Shown one piece after another: positions 54,273 through 63,785 of a DNA stretch of 64,000 nucleotides. Below the pieces are notes generated by a model. It saw nothing but the letters and a program-made list of their open reading frames with translations, ran no database searches and was not told the origin of the DNA. Source of the stretch: Polynucleobacter necessarius (lineage in GTDB: Bacteria > Pseudomonadota > Gammaproteobacteria > Burkholderiales > Burkholderiaceae); contig NZ_LT615228.1 of assembly GCF_900096765.1 (NCBI RefSeq), positions 1,060,669 through 1,124,668 on the forward strand. Direction: 5' to 3'. A program made the position numbers and the translations under genes. Each line of letters begins with the position of its first letter. Position 1 is the stretch's first letter.

Positions 54273-54821
54273 CTATCGCTTATAAAAACTCAGCGTCACT
54301 TCACCCAACTCAATTCCAAACTTACTCATCTTTGCTTTATTGAGCATCACTTTTGAGGTAATTAAATACATCCAATCATCAAACTGAACGTGATAAGTAG
54401 TGTCATCAACTGGCAAGGCTAATGTGTAAGCCCAATTTAAGGCATTCCCAGCAGAGGCACCGTTTGCCTCTCCTACCACGTCATCGGCCTTACCGTTGTA
54501 TTTTCCAGGAGCTACTTCAGTTAATTTCCAAATTCGCTTCTGATTAGTGCCATCAGAGTATTCAAAGCTCTCATCTAAGATACCTACCTTTTTTCCATCC
54601 ACCACTTGCCAACTAGCCACAATCAATACTGTAAACCGCTTTTTGACAACCCCACTTCGGTCTGTAAAGATGCCATAAGCATCAATCGTCCTATTAAAGT
54701 ACTCACTTAAATCCAGCGTAGGTTTTTCATTGGTGTAGTTGCTAATTTGCTGACCCGCACATCCGAACAAGATCAAGCAGGTGAAAATCAGTGGTGACAA
54801 TTTTGAAAAGAGTGATTTCAT
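54273..54821 (-). CDS. DUF3833 family lipoprotein
   Basis: 182 aa. Lipobox LILFGC, then LDLSEYFNRTIDAYGIFTD and a beta-rich domain ending DWMYLITSKVMLNKAKM and SKFGIELGEVTLSF. DUF3833 genes commonly sit in photo-oxidative stress clusters with photolyase, chalcone-isomerase-like and SDR genes, as here. Coupled to the upstream gene by ATGA. Confidence 0.82.
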   Translation of the reverse strand: MKSLFSKLSPLIFTCLILFGCAGQQISNYTNEKPTLDLSEYFNRTIDAYGIFTDRSGVVKKRFTVLIVASWQVVDGKKVGILDESFEYSDGTNQKRIWKLTEVAPGKYNGKADDVVGEANGASAGNALNWAYTLALPVDDTTYHVQFDDWMYLITSKVMLNKAKMSKFGIELGEVTLSFYKR

Positions 54822-55375
54822 TGATTACATACCTCTTGAAATAGTGGTGGCGGGCAATTCTGACCCAGTAATTGTTCACGCAATTTAGGTACGCTCGTTT
54901 TCGGGTCTAACCAAATGCCAAAAAATGCTCTCGGAAAATCAGACCCAGCAATTTGCCCCAAAGTTTTACCCTCCGAATAAAAAGTGGTGCCCTGCTTTGG
55001 GATATAGATGGCTGCCAGACTTTGACCAGGCTCGACGTTAGGCAAAATCGCAGCCAATTGCCTGCCCCAGGCTTGAGCTTGCGTATCTGATACGCCGATT
55101 TTTTTCATCTCTTCTACAGATCGATTGGCGATCGAGCCACCGCTAAATGATTTTTGATAACGCAATTCCAGGGCAAATTCAGGTGAATTCAGATGATTAC
55201 TGCGATAAAAAGCGGCGTCATAAACATGAAAACCCCACCAAGTTAGCTTTCCGTTTCCTTGCAGTTTTGCTGAATTCAAAGCCTCTTCAATATGCGTAGC
55301 CTCACGAGCAAACCCTTGCGAAGTGATCGCGAATGCTAAAACGATGAAGAAAGGCAAGAGACGAAAGGCTTTCAT
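54818..55375 (-). CDS. Chalcone isomerase-like periplasmic protein
   Basis: 185 aa with signal peptide ending SQGFA. Features KLTWWGFHVYDAAFYRS and FPRAFFGIWLDPKTS are typical of the bacterial CHI-like group, whose function is unknown but not flavonoid synthesis. ATGA overlaps with DUF3833 downstream and the DCC gene upstream. Confidence 0.85.
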   Translation of the reverse strand: MKAFRLLPFFIVLAFAITSQGFAREATHIEEALNSAKLQGNGKLTWWGFHVYDAAFYRSNHLNSPEFALELRYQKSFSGGSIANRSVEEMKKIGVSDTQAQAWGRQLAAILPNVEPGQSLAAIYIPKQGTTFYSEGKTLGQIAGSDFPRAFFGIWLDPKTSVPKLREQLLGQNCPPPLFQEVCNQ

Positions 55376-55780
55376 TGACTAGCAGCTCTTCTCTTGACCA
55401 AGTACAAAGCTCCAGGCCCGAGCGTCCTTGAGATAGCATGTCGATTCTTTGCAAAAAATTGATAAGCAAGCGCTAATGCTGGCTGCAATATTTTTCTAGA
55501 AAATAGCCAAGCTAAAAATGGCAGCTTGGCGCGACGATAGGCCTCTGGAAAAACTGCTGCCCCACTAATCAAACTACCATCGGCATACTGACCATACATG
55601 GCTGCCAAGGCCTGTTCACAAGAAACACCCACTGTAACGGGGTCATATTGATCAGAGTTGATGTCTATAAATTCAAGTAATTGCCCTTGATTACGCCCTG
55701 ACAAAAAGAGTATCTCCGCCTGACATAAGGGGCATGCGCCATCATAAAAAAGGGGTGAGTTTTTGTAAATTGCCGACCAT
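55372..55780 (-). pseudogene. DCC-family thiol-disulfide oxidoreductase, probable frameshift near start
   Basis: The domain reads FYDGACPLCQAEILFLSGR with the DxxCxxC motif and continues ISGAAVFPEAYRRA to RTLGPGALYLVKRR. No start codon precedes the motif in this frame. The nearest, ATG 55780 (MVGNLQKLTPF), is in another frame that meets it if the run of six A on the plus strand (55746-55751) is shortened to five. Translation from the internal TTG near 55704 would lose the CPLC site. Either broken or started at a rare codon. Confidence 0.65.
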
Positions 55781-55840
55781 TGAGCAAGTGTAAGACTTAT
55801 TCAATAAACTGGCTGGTGACTACTCTATTTTGAAATCATC

Positions 55841-56538
55841 TTGAAATTACTCTCCAATCCCTTTCGCGCATTAATTATTGGCTCTTCTGGCACGATAGGA
55901 GGTGCATTAATGCGGGCCCTACAAAACCACCCTGCATGCACAGAGGGGTAATTGGAGTTCATCGCAACTCTGCGTTCTCGATTGATTATCAAAACCCAGA
56001 ATCAATTGAGTCCTGCGCGCAAGCACTCTCCAAAGATGGACCTTTTCAGCTGATCATTAACACTATTGGCGTACTTCATATTACTAACTGGAGCCCAGAA
56101 AAGAGATTAGATGATCTCAAAGCCGACCAACTGATTGATCTAATGAAAGTGAATGCGATTGGGCCTGCCTTAACCATCAAGCACTTCACCAAACTACTCG
56201 ATCCCGCTCATAGCATCCTGGCCACCATTTCAGCAAAGGTGGGCAGCATTGAAGACAATCGCCTAGGTGGCTGATATAGCTATCGAGCCTCGAAGGCTGC
56301 CCTCAATATGCTGATTAAGACAGCAGCGATCGAGCTCACACGATCAAAACCGAATGTGGCATTAATTGCCCTACACCCTGGGACCGTAGATTCAAGGCTC
56401 TCAAAGCCTTTTGGCAGTAACGCCAATAAAAGAGCTGCGTCAGACGCCGCACAAGATCTATTGGCCGTGATTGAAAATATTGAGAAAGCCGACACTGGCA
56501 GCTTTCTTTCCTACACTGGCGAGAAATTACCGTGGTGA
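55841..56538 (+). pseudogene. Short-chain dehydrogenase with frameshift and nonsense codon
   Basis: Reads MKLLSNPFRALIIGSSGTIG from TTG 55841 until TAA 55949, with the frame lost at a run of four G (55945-55948; five would continue). It then reads VIGVHRNSAFSIDYQNPES to EDNRLGG, TGA at 56272-56274 in place of a Trp codon, then YSYRASKAALNMLIK and HPGTVDSRLSKPF. The catalytic Tyr and Lys lie after the nonsense codon, so no active enzyme is possible. CsgA/C-factor-like SDR of the light-stress cluster. Confidence 0.92.
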
Positions 56539-56714
56539 TAACAACAAACTGACTAAGGATTTTTGGGGGCCTTCTTCCTGCATGCATCTGAGCAGTACTT
56601 CACCGACTCCCAATTCTTTTCCCAAGACTTTCGCCAAACCATTTCCTTTTTGCAGGTGATGCAAATCTTACTAGGCAAAAAGCTTTTATTCCCTTTGAAT
56701 GAATTTTTCATCAC

Positions 56715-58137
56715 TTAAAGATCATTGAGGTGGTTGAGTAAGTATTGGGCATGAGCAGCAATCGATTTCTGATCACCGTCGCTAATTTTTTTCAGATTTG
56801 CTGTCATCAAACGCGTTCGGGGACTAGACTCGAACTCGGCACGATGATCAATTAAAAAATTCCAATACAAAGTGGTTACCGGACAGGCTGTTTCACCAAA
56901 TCGTACTTCTGGTTTGTACTTGCAGCCATTACAGTAATTACTCATCCGCTTAATATATGCGCCACTAGCGATATATGGCTTGCTAGTAAAGCGACCGCCA
57001 TTAGCATATAAAGCCATGCCAGCGGTATTGGGTAACTCCACCCACTCAATTGCATCTACATAAATAGCCAAATACCAATCACACACTTCTTTTGGGAGGA
57101 TCTGCGCCAACAATGCAAAGTTTCCGGTCACCATCAAGTCGTTGAATATGATGCGCATACCCATATTTCAGCGTCTGTCCAATTGCATCTTTCATGCAAG
57201 CCATCTGAGTTTGACCATCCCAATACCATTTGGGTAAAGCCCTGCGATGATCGTAGTAATTCTCTTGTGCCATTTTGGGCATATCTAGGTAATACATACC
57301 TCGGACAAATTCGCGCCAGCCCAGAATTTGCCGAATAAATCCCTCAACATCAGAAAGATCTAAATCGTACTTTTTCCAAGCCCCTAAAACTGCTGCAATC
57401 ACCTCTCTAGGTAATCCAGGGCTGCCAGCGCCTGATCTCGCGTGACTGGCCAGCAAAAAGACGCTATGGACCCTGGGTGATCTACATAAGTTTCTTGAAC
57501 ATACTGCAGCACTTCATTGCTGATTGCATCAGGCTCAAACAATGCTGGTGCATCAATCATGCCAGGACCTTTTTTGGGGTAGGGCTTACGATTATCTTGA
57601 TCAAAATTCCATTGACCGCCCTCTGGATTACCATCAGGATCGATTAAGATGCCGTGTTTTTTTCGCATGAAGCGATAAAAATATTCCAGCCTTAATTCTT
57701 TTTTTATCTGCAACCCACTCTCTAAACTCCTGCTGAGTACAAAAGAAGTGATCATCCACACGGATATCCAAGGTAATCTTTAATTCTTGCGCCATTGCTT
57801 CTAGCTCTTGCTTTAAGCGCCACTCACCAGGCTCAACACAAACCACCCGCTGAACATTACTTGCTAAAACTTGTTCTTTTAGCGTCTGGGAAATCGAAAG
57901 AGGGGAAGCCTTGATGTATCTTACCGAATACCCAAGATCAATTAATGCTTGAGCAAAATGTCTCATGGCAGATAAAAATAATGCAATCTTGGCTTTATGC
58001 GTCCAGATATACTGAGCTTCAGAAATGGACTCAATCATCACCACTTCATCGGCATGAGGATCAAAATCAGTTAATGCTGCACCCTGAAGGTCAAGCTGAT
58101 CTCCAAGTATCAGTATTAGCCTTTTTTCAGGCTTCAT
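56715..58137 (-). pseudogene. FeS-type (6-4) photolyase / CryB-like protein with three lesions
   Basis: Starts MKPEKRLILILGDQLDLQG with GEWRLKQELEAMAQEL. Lesion 1: seven T at 57699-57705 where six are needed. Lesion 2: near 57410, an internal deletion of roughly 35 codons joins DQALAALDYL to PREVIAAVLGAW out of frame. Lesion 3: a surplus A at 57136-57137; removal gives HHIQRLMVTGNFALL. The FeS cysteines (MACMKD; NYCNGCKYK; TACPV) are still recognisable. Clearly a dead gene of the bacterial cryptochrome/photolyase class. Confidence 0.93.
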
Positions 58138-58394
58138 TTATGTTTATATTGAGTTGGGCAATACGCACGCTCTACCAACTTACTTCGTAATGCCATGTGT
58201 TTAGTTGATCGCCCGGTAACACGTTTACGCCATAGCTCAAAAGAACTGCGCTTTAACTCCAAGCGCATCAGGACAATCACCTCTGACTCGGAAAAACCGT
58301 AGGTTTTTTCAATAGCATCAAAGGGCGTACGATCCTCCTAGGCCATTTCAATCAGGCGAGATTTATCAGATGCGGAGAGTGCTTTTCGGTTCAT
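58134..58394 (-). pseudogene. DUF2805 (TIGR03643) protein with amber codon
   Basis: 86 codons. MNRKALSASDKSRLIEMA is followed by TAG (58338-58340) where relatives have Trp in IEMAWEDRTPF. After the stop, EDRTPFDAIEKTYGFSESEV and WRKRVTGRSTKH continue to CPTQYKHK. It overlaps the photolyase start (ATGA), the arrangement seen in intact clusters, so both genes died in one transcript. Confidence 0.88.
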
Positions 58395-58467
58395 TTTTGA
58401 CACCCTGCAAGTTTAAGACTTATTTACTAAACTAGCAGAGCCCTATGATGAGCCTCCATTGGAAATC

Positions 58468-58961
58468 ATGCTTGGAAAAATACGTCAAAAAAATTAATTG
58501 CACTAGAGCCTTCACCGCATATCAGCAGTGAGAAAATCATTTGTCCAATATGTGAGCGCAGCATTCCTAAATCGCAAAGAGACGCTCATCATCTAGTGCC
58601 TAAGTCAAAAGGCGGCAAAACCACTCAATATCTTCATCGAATTTGCCATCGGCAAATCCATGCCCTGTTTACAGAAACTGAGCTGGCTAACCAGCTTAAT
58701 ACAGCATCAGCCCTGCAAGCCCACCCTGAAATGAAAAAGTTTATTTCCTGGGTTCAAACGAAACCCGAACACTTTTATGAAAAGACTCGAAAAAGCGCTC
58801 GTGTGAAGGCCCGCCAAGCCTCTCAAATAATGGGAGTCTTAACATTGCATTCAAGCAAACTGGACACGGCTATGTTCTACTCCTCAGAAATAGAGAAAAC
58901 TAAGCCATACATTAATCCTTTCAGAGCATCCCTTGCCTTGGGATTTATCATTGATGCCTAG
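58468..58961 (+). pseudogene. HNH endonuclease-like protein, doubtful start and tail
   Basis: The core is well preserved: CPICERSIPKSQRDAHHLVP with HH, then YLHRICHRQIHALFTE and FYEKTRKSARVKAR. In its frame there is no ATG, GTG or TTG before the first CxxC; ATG 58468 (MLGKIRQK) would fit if the seven A at 58487-58493 were eight. A 48-residue tail after VKARQ is unlike the family. A GTG at 58596 would delete the CxxC. Probably damaged. Confidence 0.6.
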
Positions 58962-58985
58962 CTTTAAGACTACAGAAAGATCAAT

Positions 58986-59747
58986 ATGACCCCATCTATC
59001 GAAAAAGTAGCTCTAGTGACTGGAGCAGGAGTCGGAATCGGTAAAGCTGCTGCTAAAGCCCTTTTACACAGTGGGTACCGTGTGGTGCTTACCGGGCGTA
59101 ACCTCGACAAATTACAAAAGGCAATCAGCGATATTGGTGGAACTGCTGAAAATTGCTTGGCTGTGGTTTGTGATGTAGGTAAACCAGATCAAGTCAAAAT
59201 GCTTTTTGCAAAGCTCAAAGAAAAATTTGGTCGTATTGACGTATTATTTAATAACGCAGGTATTGGCGCACCGGCAATACCGATGGAGGATTTGAGCTAC
59301 GAACAATGGATGAATGTAGTCAATACCAATTTGTGCGGTGCGTTTTTATGCTCACAAGAAGCCATTCGCATGATGAAGGCTCAGTCTCCACAAGGTGGCA
59401 GAATTATTAACAATGGCTCCATTTCGGCTCATACCCCAAGACCAATGTCTGCACCCTATACTGCGACTAAACATGCCATTAGCGGCCTAACTAAAACGAT
59501 CGCACTTGATGGGCGCCCTTTTAATATTGCGTGCGGACAAATTGATATTGGTAATGCGGCCACTGAAATGACCGAGAGAATGGCCGCTGGCATCATTCAG
59601 GCAGATCAAAGTATTAAGATTGAGCCTCGCATGGATGTAGATCATGTGGGTCAAGCTGTTTTACAGATGGCTCAATTACCCCTGGAAACCAATATTTTGA
59701 ATATGACCATCATGGCCACCAATATGCCGTTTGTTGGCAGAGGCTAA
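58986..59747 (+). CDS. SDR family oxidoreductase, intact
   Basis: 253 aa classical short-chain dehydrogenase: [10 protein letters not shown] loop, NNAG motif, catalytic Ser in NNGSISAHT and Tyr-x-x-x-Lys in YTATKHA. Substrate unknown. It is an ordinary intact gene between two damaged ones. Confidence 0.9.
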   Translation: MTPSIEKVALVTGAGVGIGKAAAKALLHSGYRVVLTGRNLDKLQKAISDIGGTAENCLAVVCDVGKPDQVKMLFAKLKEKFGRIDVLFNNAGIGAPAIPMEDLSYEQWMNVVNTNLCGAFLCSQEAIRMMKAQSPQGGRIINNGSISAHTPRPMSAPYTATKHAISGLTKTIALDGRPFNIACGQIDIGNAATEMTERMAAGIIQADQSIKIEPRMDVDHVGQAVLQMAQLPLETNILNMTIMATNMPFVGRG

Positions 59748-59774
59748 AACAGCTCATTTGGATTCCTTTGTCTC

Positions 59775-60532
59775 ATGAAACTATTCATAGCATGCATTTT
59801 TTCATTCCTGATCAGCAATGCTGCCATGGCACAGTTAGATGTCATTATCTCGGGTGGCTTTTCTGGTCCTTATCAAGAAATGCTTCCTGAATTTGAAAAA
59901 ACTACTGGCATCAAGGTGGTGACAAAATCAGGCGCCTCACAAGGCTCTGGCCCGAGAACAATTAAAGCGCAATTGCTGGCAGGCACAAGTGCTGATGTTG
60001 TCATATTGTCTCGTGAGGGTCTAGAAGAATTGGTGGCGCTAGGGCTCATTCAAGCAAAGACTGATGTTGATCTTGCTCAGGCACCACTTGGTTTAGCAGT
60101 ACCCGCAGGCGCAGTAAAGCCGAATATTGCAACAGTTTCCGCGTTCAAGAATGCTGTGCTTCAAGCTAAGAAAATTGTGGTTCCAGGCAGCACAAGTGGA
60201 ATTTATCTAAATAATGAACTCTTTCCAAAGTTAGGCATTCAAAATCAACTTGAGATCATGGTGACTGAGCGCGGCAGCCAAGCGACTGCCGTACTAGCAG
60301 CCAAAGATGTCAATATGGCCATCCAACCTAGTAGTGAATTAGTCAACATCCCATCCCTGGTGTGGATTATGTTGGAGCCCTTCCCAAGGAGATCCAACTC
60401 ATCCAAACTTTTGCCGCAGCGATCACAGTTGACTCACCACATCAAGAGGCCGCTAAAAAACTCATTGACTATTTAAGCTCGTCAAAGGCAAGCGGCCCCA
60501 TACAGCGCAGTGGCATGAATTTAGTCCGCTAA
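59775..60532 (+). pseudogene. ABC-type binding protein broken by 5-bp duplication
   Basis: Signal peptide ending AAMAQ, then ISGGFSGPYQEMLPEFE and GPRTIKAQLLAGTSADVV; similar to ModA-like type II binding proteins. At SSELVNIP the frame is lost. Taking out one ATCCC of the pair at 60348-60357 restores GVDYVGALPKEIQLIQTF through SSKASGPIQRSGMNLVR and a stop at 60530-60532. Only about the last 60 residues are affected, so inactivation is recent. Confidence 0.92.
60348..60357 (+). repeat. 5-bp tandem duplication causing frameshift
   Basis: ATCCC at 60348-60352 and 60353-60357, inside the binding-protein gene. Deleting one copy restores the frame. Confidence 0.93.
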
Positions 60533-60540
60533 GCTACTAT

Positions 60541-61631
60541 CTAATTTGACACCCCAAGAGATATTTTTTCAGCCTGAAGTTTTTGGTTGACTTTGACGGT
60601 AATGACTCCTTGTCTATCAAAGTTAATAGTCTTTAAATCCAATATTCTCAAATTTTGATAATCATAGGTTGAGAAATAAAACCGTCGGTTCTCTAAGTCA
60701 CCAATTGTGCTCCACTGCGTTAGCTCAATTAAGGCATTTTCTCCAGCAGAAGATCTAATAGAGCCTCTTGGAATATCAAAGTTATGAAGCACATGCTCTG
60801 CCAGACGGATATTTTCATCGGCATTTTTGGCAGGAACAATTGTGGACGTGTAAGCTAAGGCTCGAATAAATCGCGATGGAGCCGTGCTATCACCCGGCAT
60901 CCCCAGAAAGCCGGCGCCAGTTGAAATGGGGCTAACAGTCTGCCCGAATACCTTAATAGGTGCAGGCTCAATAGGTGAAAGCTTGACGTAATTACCTAAA
61001 TTATTGACGTGCCAATCAAATGGTGGGGAATTAGTCAGTACTCCATATGGATCGTCGCTAGCTACTAACTTTCCATTAATTGGCTCAATCACTAATACGC
61101 CGCCAGTGCATCATGCAAAACATAATGAAATGGGGGTACTACCTTTAGATTTTCCTCTTCAACTGTAATGATGGTGACATCTTTGAGAGAGGCTTTAAGT
61201 TCAGCGACATTTTCAAAATTGGTCAAAGCCCAAGTCAAAAATTCCCAAGGAGCTAAGCTCTTTTTGGGATCTGAGTTTGCGGGATTGGTATATGCTGCAT
61301 AGCCCGGAAAGTACAGAATGCCACCTGCCATGCCTTTTTCGTTCATACCATCAATAATGAAGGGCTGATCAAATCCATTCAAACCCACAGCGCCGTATTT
61401 CGCATTCCAAGTAAGGCCTTTTTGGTTATTAGGGCCCGTACCAACAAATTGCATCTTCCTTGGCGTGACCACTAGGTCAGAATGCAATGGAAAAGCAAAC
61501 TCCATAGTTCTCGCATAAACACGCGAACCATCAGCCGCAATCAGTTGAAAGCTCGTGCAGGCAATCGCACTTTGTGCAATAAAAATAAAGCTGGTTAAAC
61601 CTAATACTGCTTTTTTAAAGAATGGTTTCAT
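60541..61631 (-). pseudogene. Choloylglycine hydrolase / penicillin V acylase family enzyme, frameshifted
   Basis: Ntn-hydrolase with signal peptide ending SAIA and the nucleophile directly after it, CTSFQLIAADGSRVYART. The first part ends FHYVLHDALAAY; the second continues VLVIEPINGKLVASDDPYG in a frame one base earlier. One base is missing near 61107-61108 (HDATGGVLVIEP after repair). The catalytic Cys is kept, but the C-terminal half would not be made. Confidence 0.9.
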
Positions 61632-61718
61632 GTATACGCCTCAATTAACTGTAGTTTTAGCCCTGAATGAGCTTACTCTATCGAAAAAAATAATTATTTC
61701 CAATGCTTGATTGACCCA

Positions 61719-62369
61719 CTAAATTAGATGTCCCGTCTTCACAAATATTGTGCAACCCTCTTTACTAAATGGCTGATGCAGGCTCATATGAGGACTTCTA
61801 ATCCATGAGCCTGCTGGATACCTCCCATGTTCATCCTCAAAAACACCCTCCACCACAAAGATTTCTTCGCCGCCATAATGTTTATGTGGGTTGAAGTAGG
61901 TTTGAGGTGCCCAGCGCACTAGAGTCGATCCACTGCCCTGACGCATTAATGGCATCACTTGAAGGCCTGGCACCAACCCTTTGTACCAAGGAGCTAAACG
62001 TGTATCAACGATCTCTCGCTCAAGCTTACCTGAACCCAAGTGTCGTAGTTTTACAAAAAGAGTACAGCCTTCTTCGCTATAGGGCGCATGAGAAGACTCC
62101 GGGGGATTCATGATGTAAGTCCCGGCGGGGTAACTCCCTGCTTCATCACTAAACATACCATCTAAAACCAATATCTCTTCCCCAAGATCATGAATATGAG
62201 AATCAAATTGAGATCCGGGTTGATAACGAACGATTGAAGTTGCTTTAGCGACTTCATCGCCCACTCGCTCAAGCATTCTTCTATCTACCCCTTTTTGCGG
62301 ACTGGGAGTCCAAGGCAAATCATGATGGTTGATGACAACTCTTTGACTGTAGTCATCGTTGATATTCAT
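61719..62369 (-). CDS. Double-cupin ChrR-like protein
   Basis: 216 aa from ATG 62369; the longer frame to 62444 overlaps the lipase gene. Two cupin repeats: SHIHDLGEEILVLDGMFSD with ESSHAPYSEEGCTLF, and PHKHYGGEEIFVVEGVFED with MSLHQPFSKEGCTIF. Metal-binding His/Glu are present in both. ChrR-like cupins take part in singlet-oxygen and oxidant responses, but here the N-terminal anti-sigma domain is absent. Confidence 0.87.
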   Translation of the reverse strand: MNINDDYSQRVVINHHDLPWTPSPQKGVDRRMLERVGDEVAKATSIVRYQPGSQFDSHIHDLGEEILVLDGMFSDEAGSYPAGTYIMNPPESSHAPYSEEGCTLFVKLRHLGSGKLEREIVDTRLAPWYKGLVPGLQVMPLMRQGSGSTLVRWAPQTYFNPHKHYGGEEIFVVEGVFEDEHGRYPAGSWIRSPHMSLHQPFSKEGCTIFVKTGHLI

Positions 62370-62415
62370 TTGAAGAAATTCTCTTGGGGCAAATGATCCA
62401 ATTAGATTCCATATC

Positions 62416-63720
62416 TTAACTGGGTAACTGCGCAGCTTGATCACAGTTATTCATAGCAGGCTTGCCGGTTAAGCGATCTTTAATCCAAGGCAGATATAGA
62501 GGCTTTGAGGCACCAGGAGTAGTGAAATGTGACTGATCTCCAGGAAGCTCGCTTCTGTTGACATTGCCACCCAATTGACACATCTGCTGTTGATAGAGCT
62601 TGCCCATAATCGGGGGATTAGTGACATCTTTATTGCCCCAATAAATCACAACCGGAGCGACCGGTTTTGTGGGGCTGACGCTACCCTTCACCATCGCTTT
62701 AGTCCACGCTGGGGAGTTAGTGGACTGTTCATTGAGTAGAGTTTTGTACTGAGTTCCAAAATTAAAGTTAAGCGTATCAGCTACAGCATGCATGCACTTA
62801 TTGCGAATGACCTCGTCTAATACTTTTGCACCATCTTTAGTAAAGATATCTGTATATAGCAAATTGGGATTTCCAGCCCTGACGCCCCACATGCTCATAG
62901 CCATATGAGAAAAATCAAATACATCTGAATTAAACCGTCCAATGATTTTTGGGCACTTGCTTGATCAACCGTAGCATTTGGAAGCATGATCGCAATATCA
63001 TCAGGAGCCAAAGCAACTACCCCAACTAACTCAATGCCATCGGCTGCAGTCCCCATCTTTGCAATGTAAATCAGGCATGCTTGCCGCAGCAATCACTGCG
63101 CCACCTCCCTGCGACCAACCATAGATCACTGTCTTTTTACCAGCGCCAACCTCTTTCATGGAGCTAACCGCTCTTGCTGAGTCAATCATGTCCATGGCAT
63201 TCGTTGCCGCTAAAGCATATTGATGTTCTCCACCACCACCTTGACCTTGATAGTCAGTGGCAACAACAACATAGCCCTCTTGAATAAATTCTTCGATAGC
63301 AGGAATTCCATAATCGGTCCAAGAATTTCCGCCCACCAAGAAATACTCCTTGAGCGGAACGACTGGATTTAATACTTGCGATGGGCCGCAATTTTGCGCA
63401 GCGCCAGTAGTGCCATGCCCCCAAGCTATGATGGGCCTTCCCTCTTTCGGGGCCGGGCCTGTTGGCGCAACGACTAAGCCGGTAACAATGGTCTTGCGTC
63501 CGCCAACATCAGATGAAATATAGGTAATCTTCCAAGCCCGAGCACCCTTAATGGACGTCTGAATTCTCTCCTGCTTAATGATCTGACCAAGCTTACCCGC
63601 AGGAGTCATTTTGATCAGCGGCTCATAAAAAGGAGCGACAGGGGGATCAGCCAGGGCGATTAAGGGGCTGAGACCCGCCAAGAGAACAATCGCGAAAAGT
63701 GAATTAAGTGATTTATTCAT
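62416..63720 (-). pseudogene. Secreted lipase/alpha-beta hydrolase with two frameshifts
   Basis: Signal peptide ending ALAD, the oxyanion region WGHGTTGAAQNCGPS and nucleophile elbow GWSQGGGAV. Shift 1: three A at 63068-63070 where two restore SMPDYIAKMGTAADG. Shift 2: five T at 62946-62950 where six give RFNSDVFDFSHMAMS. The end has QSHFTTPG with the likely catalytic His. The shifts are opposite in sign, but the segment between is 42 or more codons in the wrong frame with stops, so no full protein is made. Confidence 0.9.
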
Positions 63721-63785
63721 GATGAATGATATTGGTTCAACAGTGAAAACATATTAACGCACTACAGGCACTAATCCTGATTTAC

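Noticed and set aside
56272..58340. TGA and TAG read as Trp (stop-codon recoding)
   Set aside because: TGA and TAG end many clearly intact genes in the window, and the two affected genes belong to a cluster with several further lesions. Nonsense mutation is simpler.
29611..63720. All frameshifts being sequencing or assembly errors
   Set aside because: Not fully excluded, but unlikely as a general cause: core genes of similar total length have none, and several lesions are 5, 8 and 14-bp duplications, nonsense codons or a large internal deletion, not homopolymer miscalls.
62416..63720. Programmed frameshifting in the lipase gene
   Set aside because: No slippery heptamer with downstream structure was evident, and two opposite shifts would be needed.
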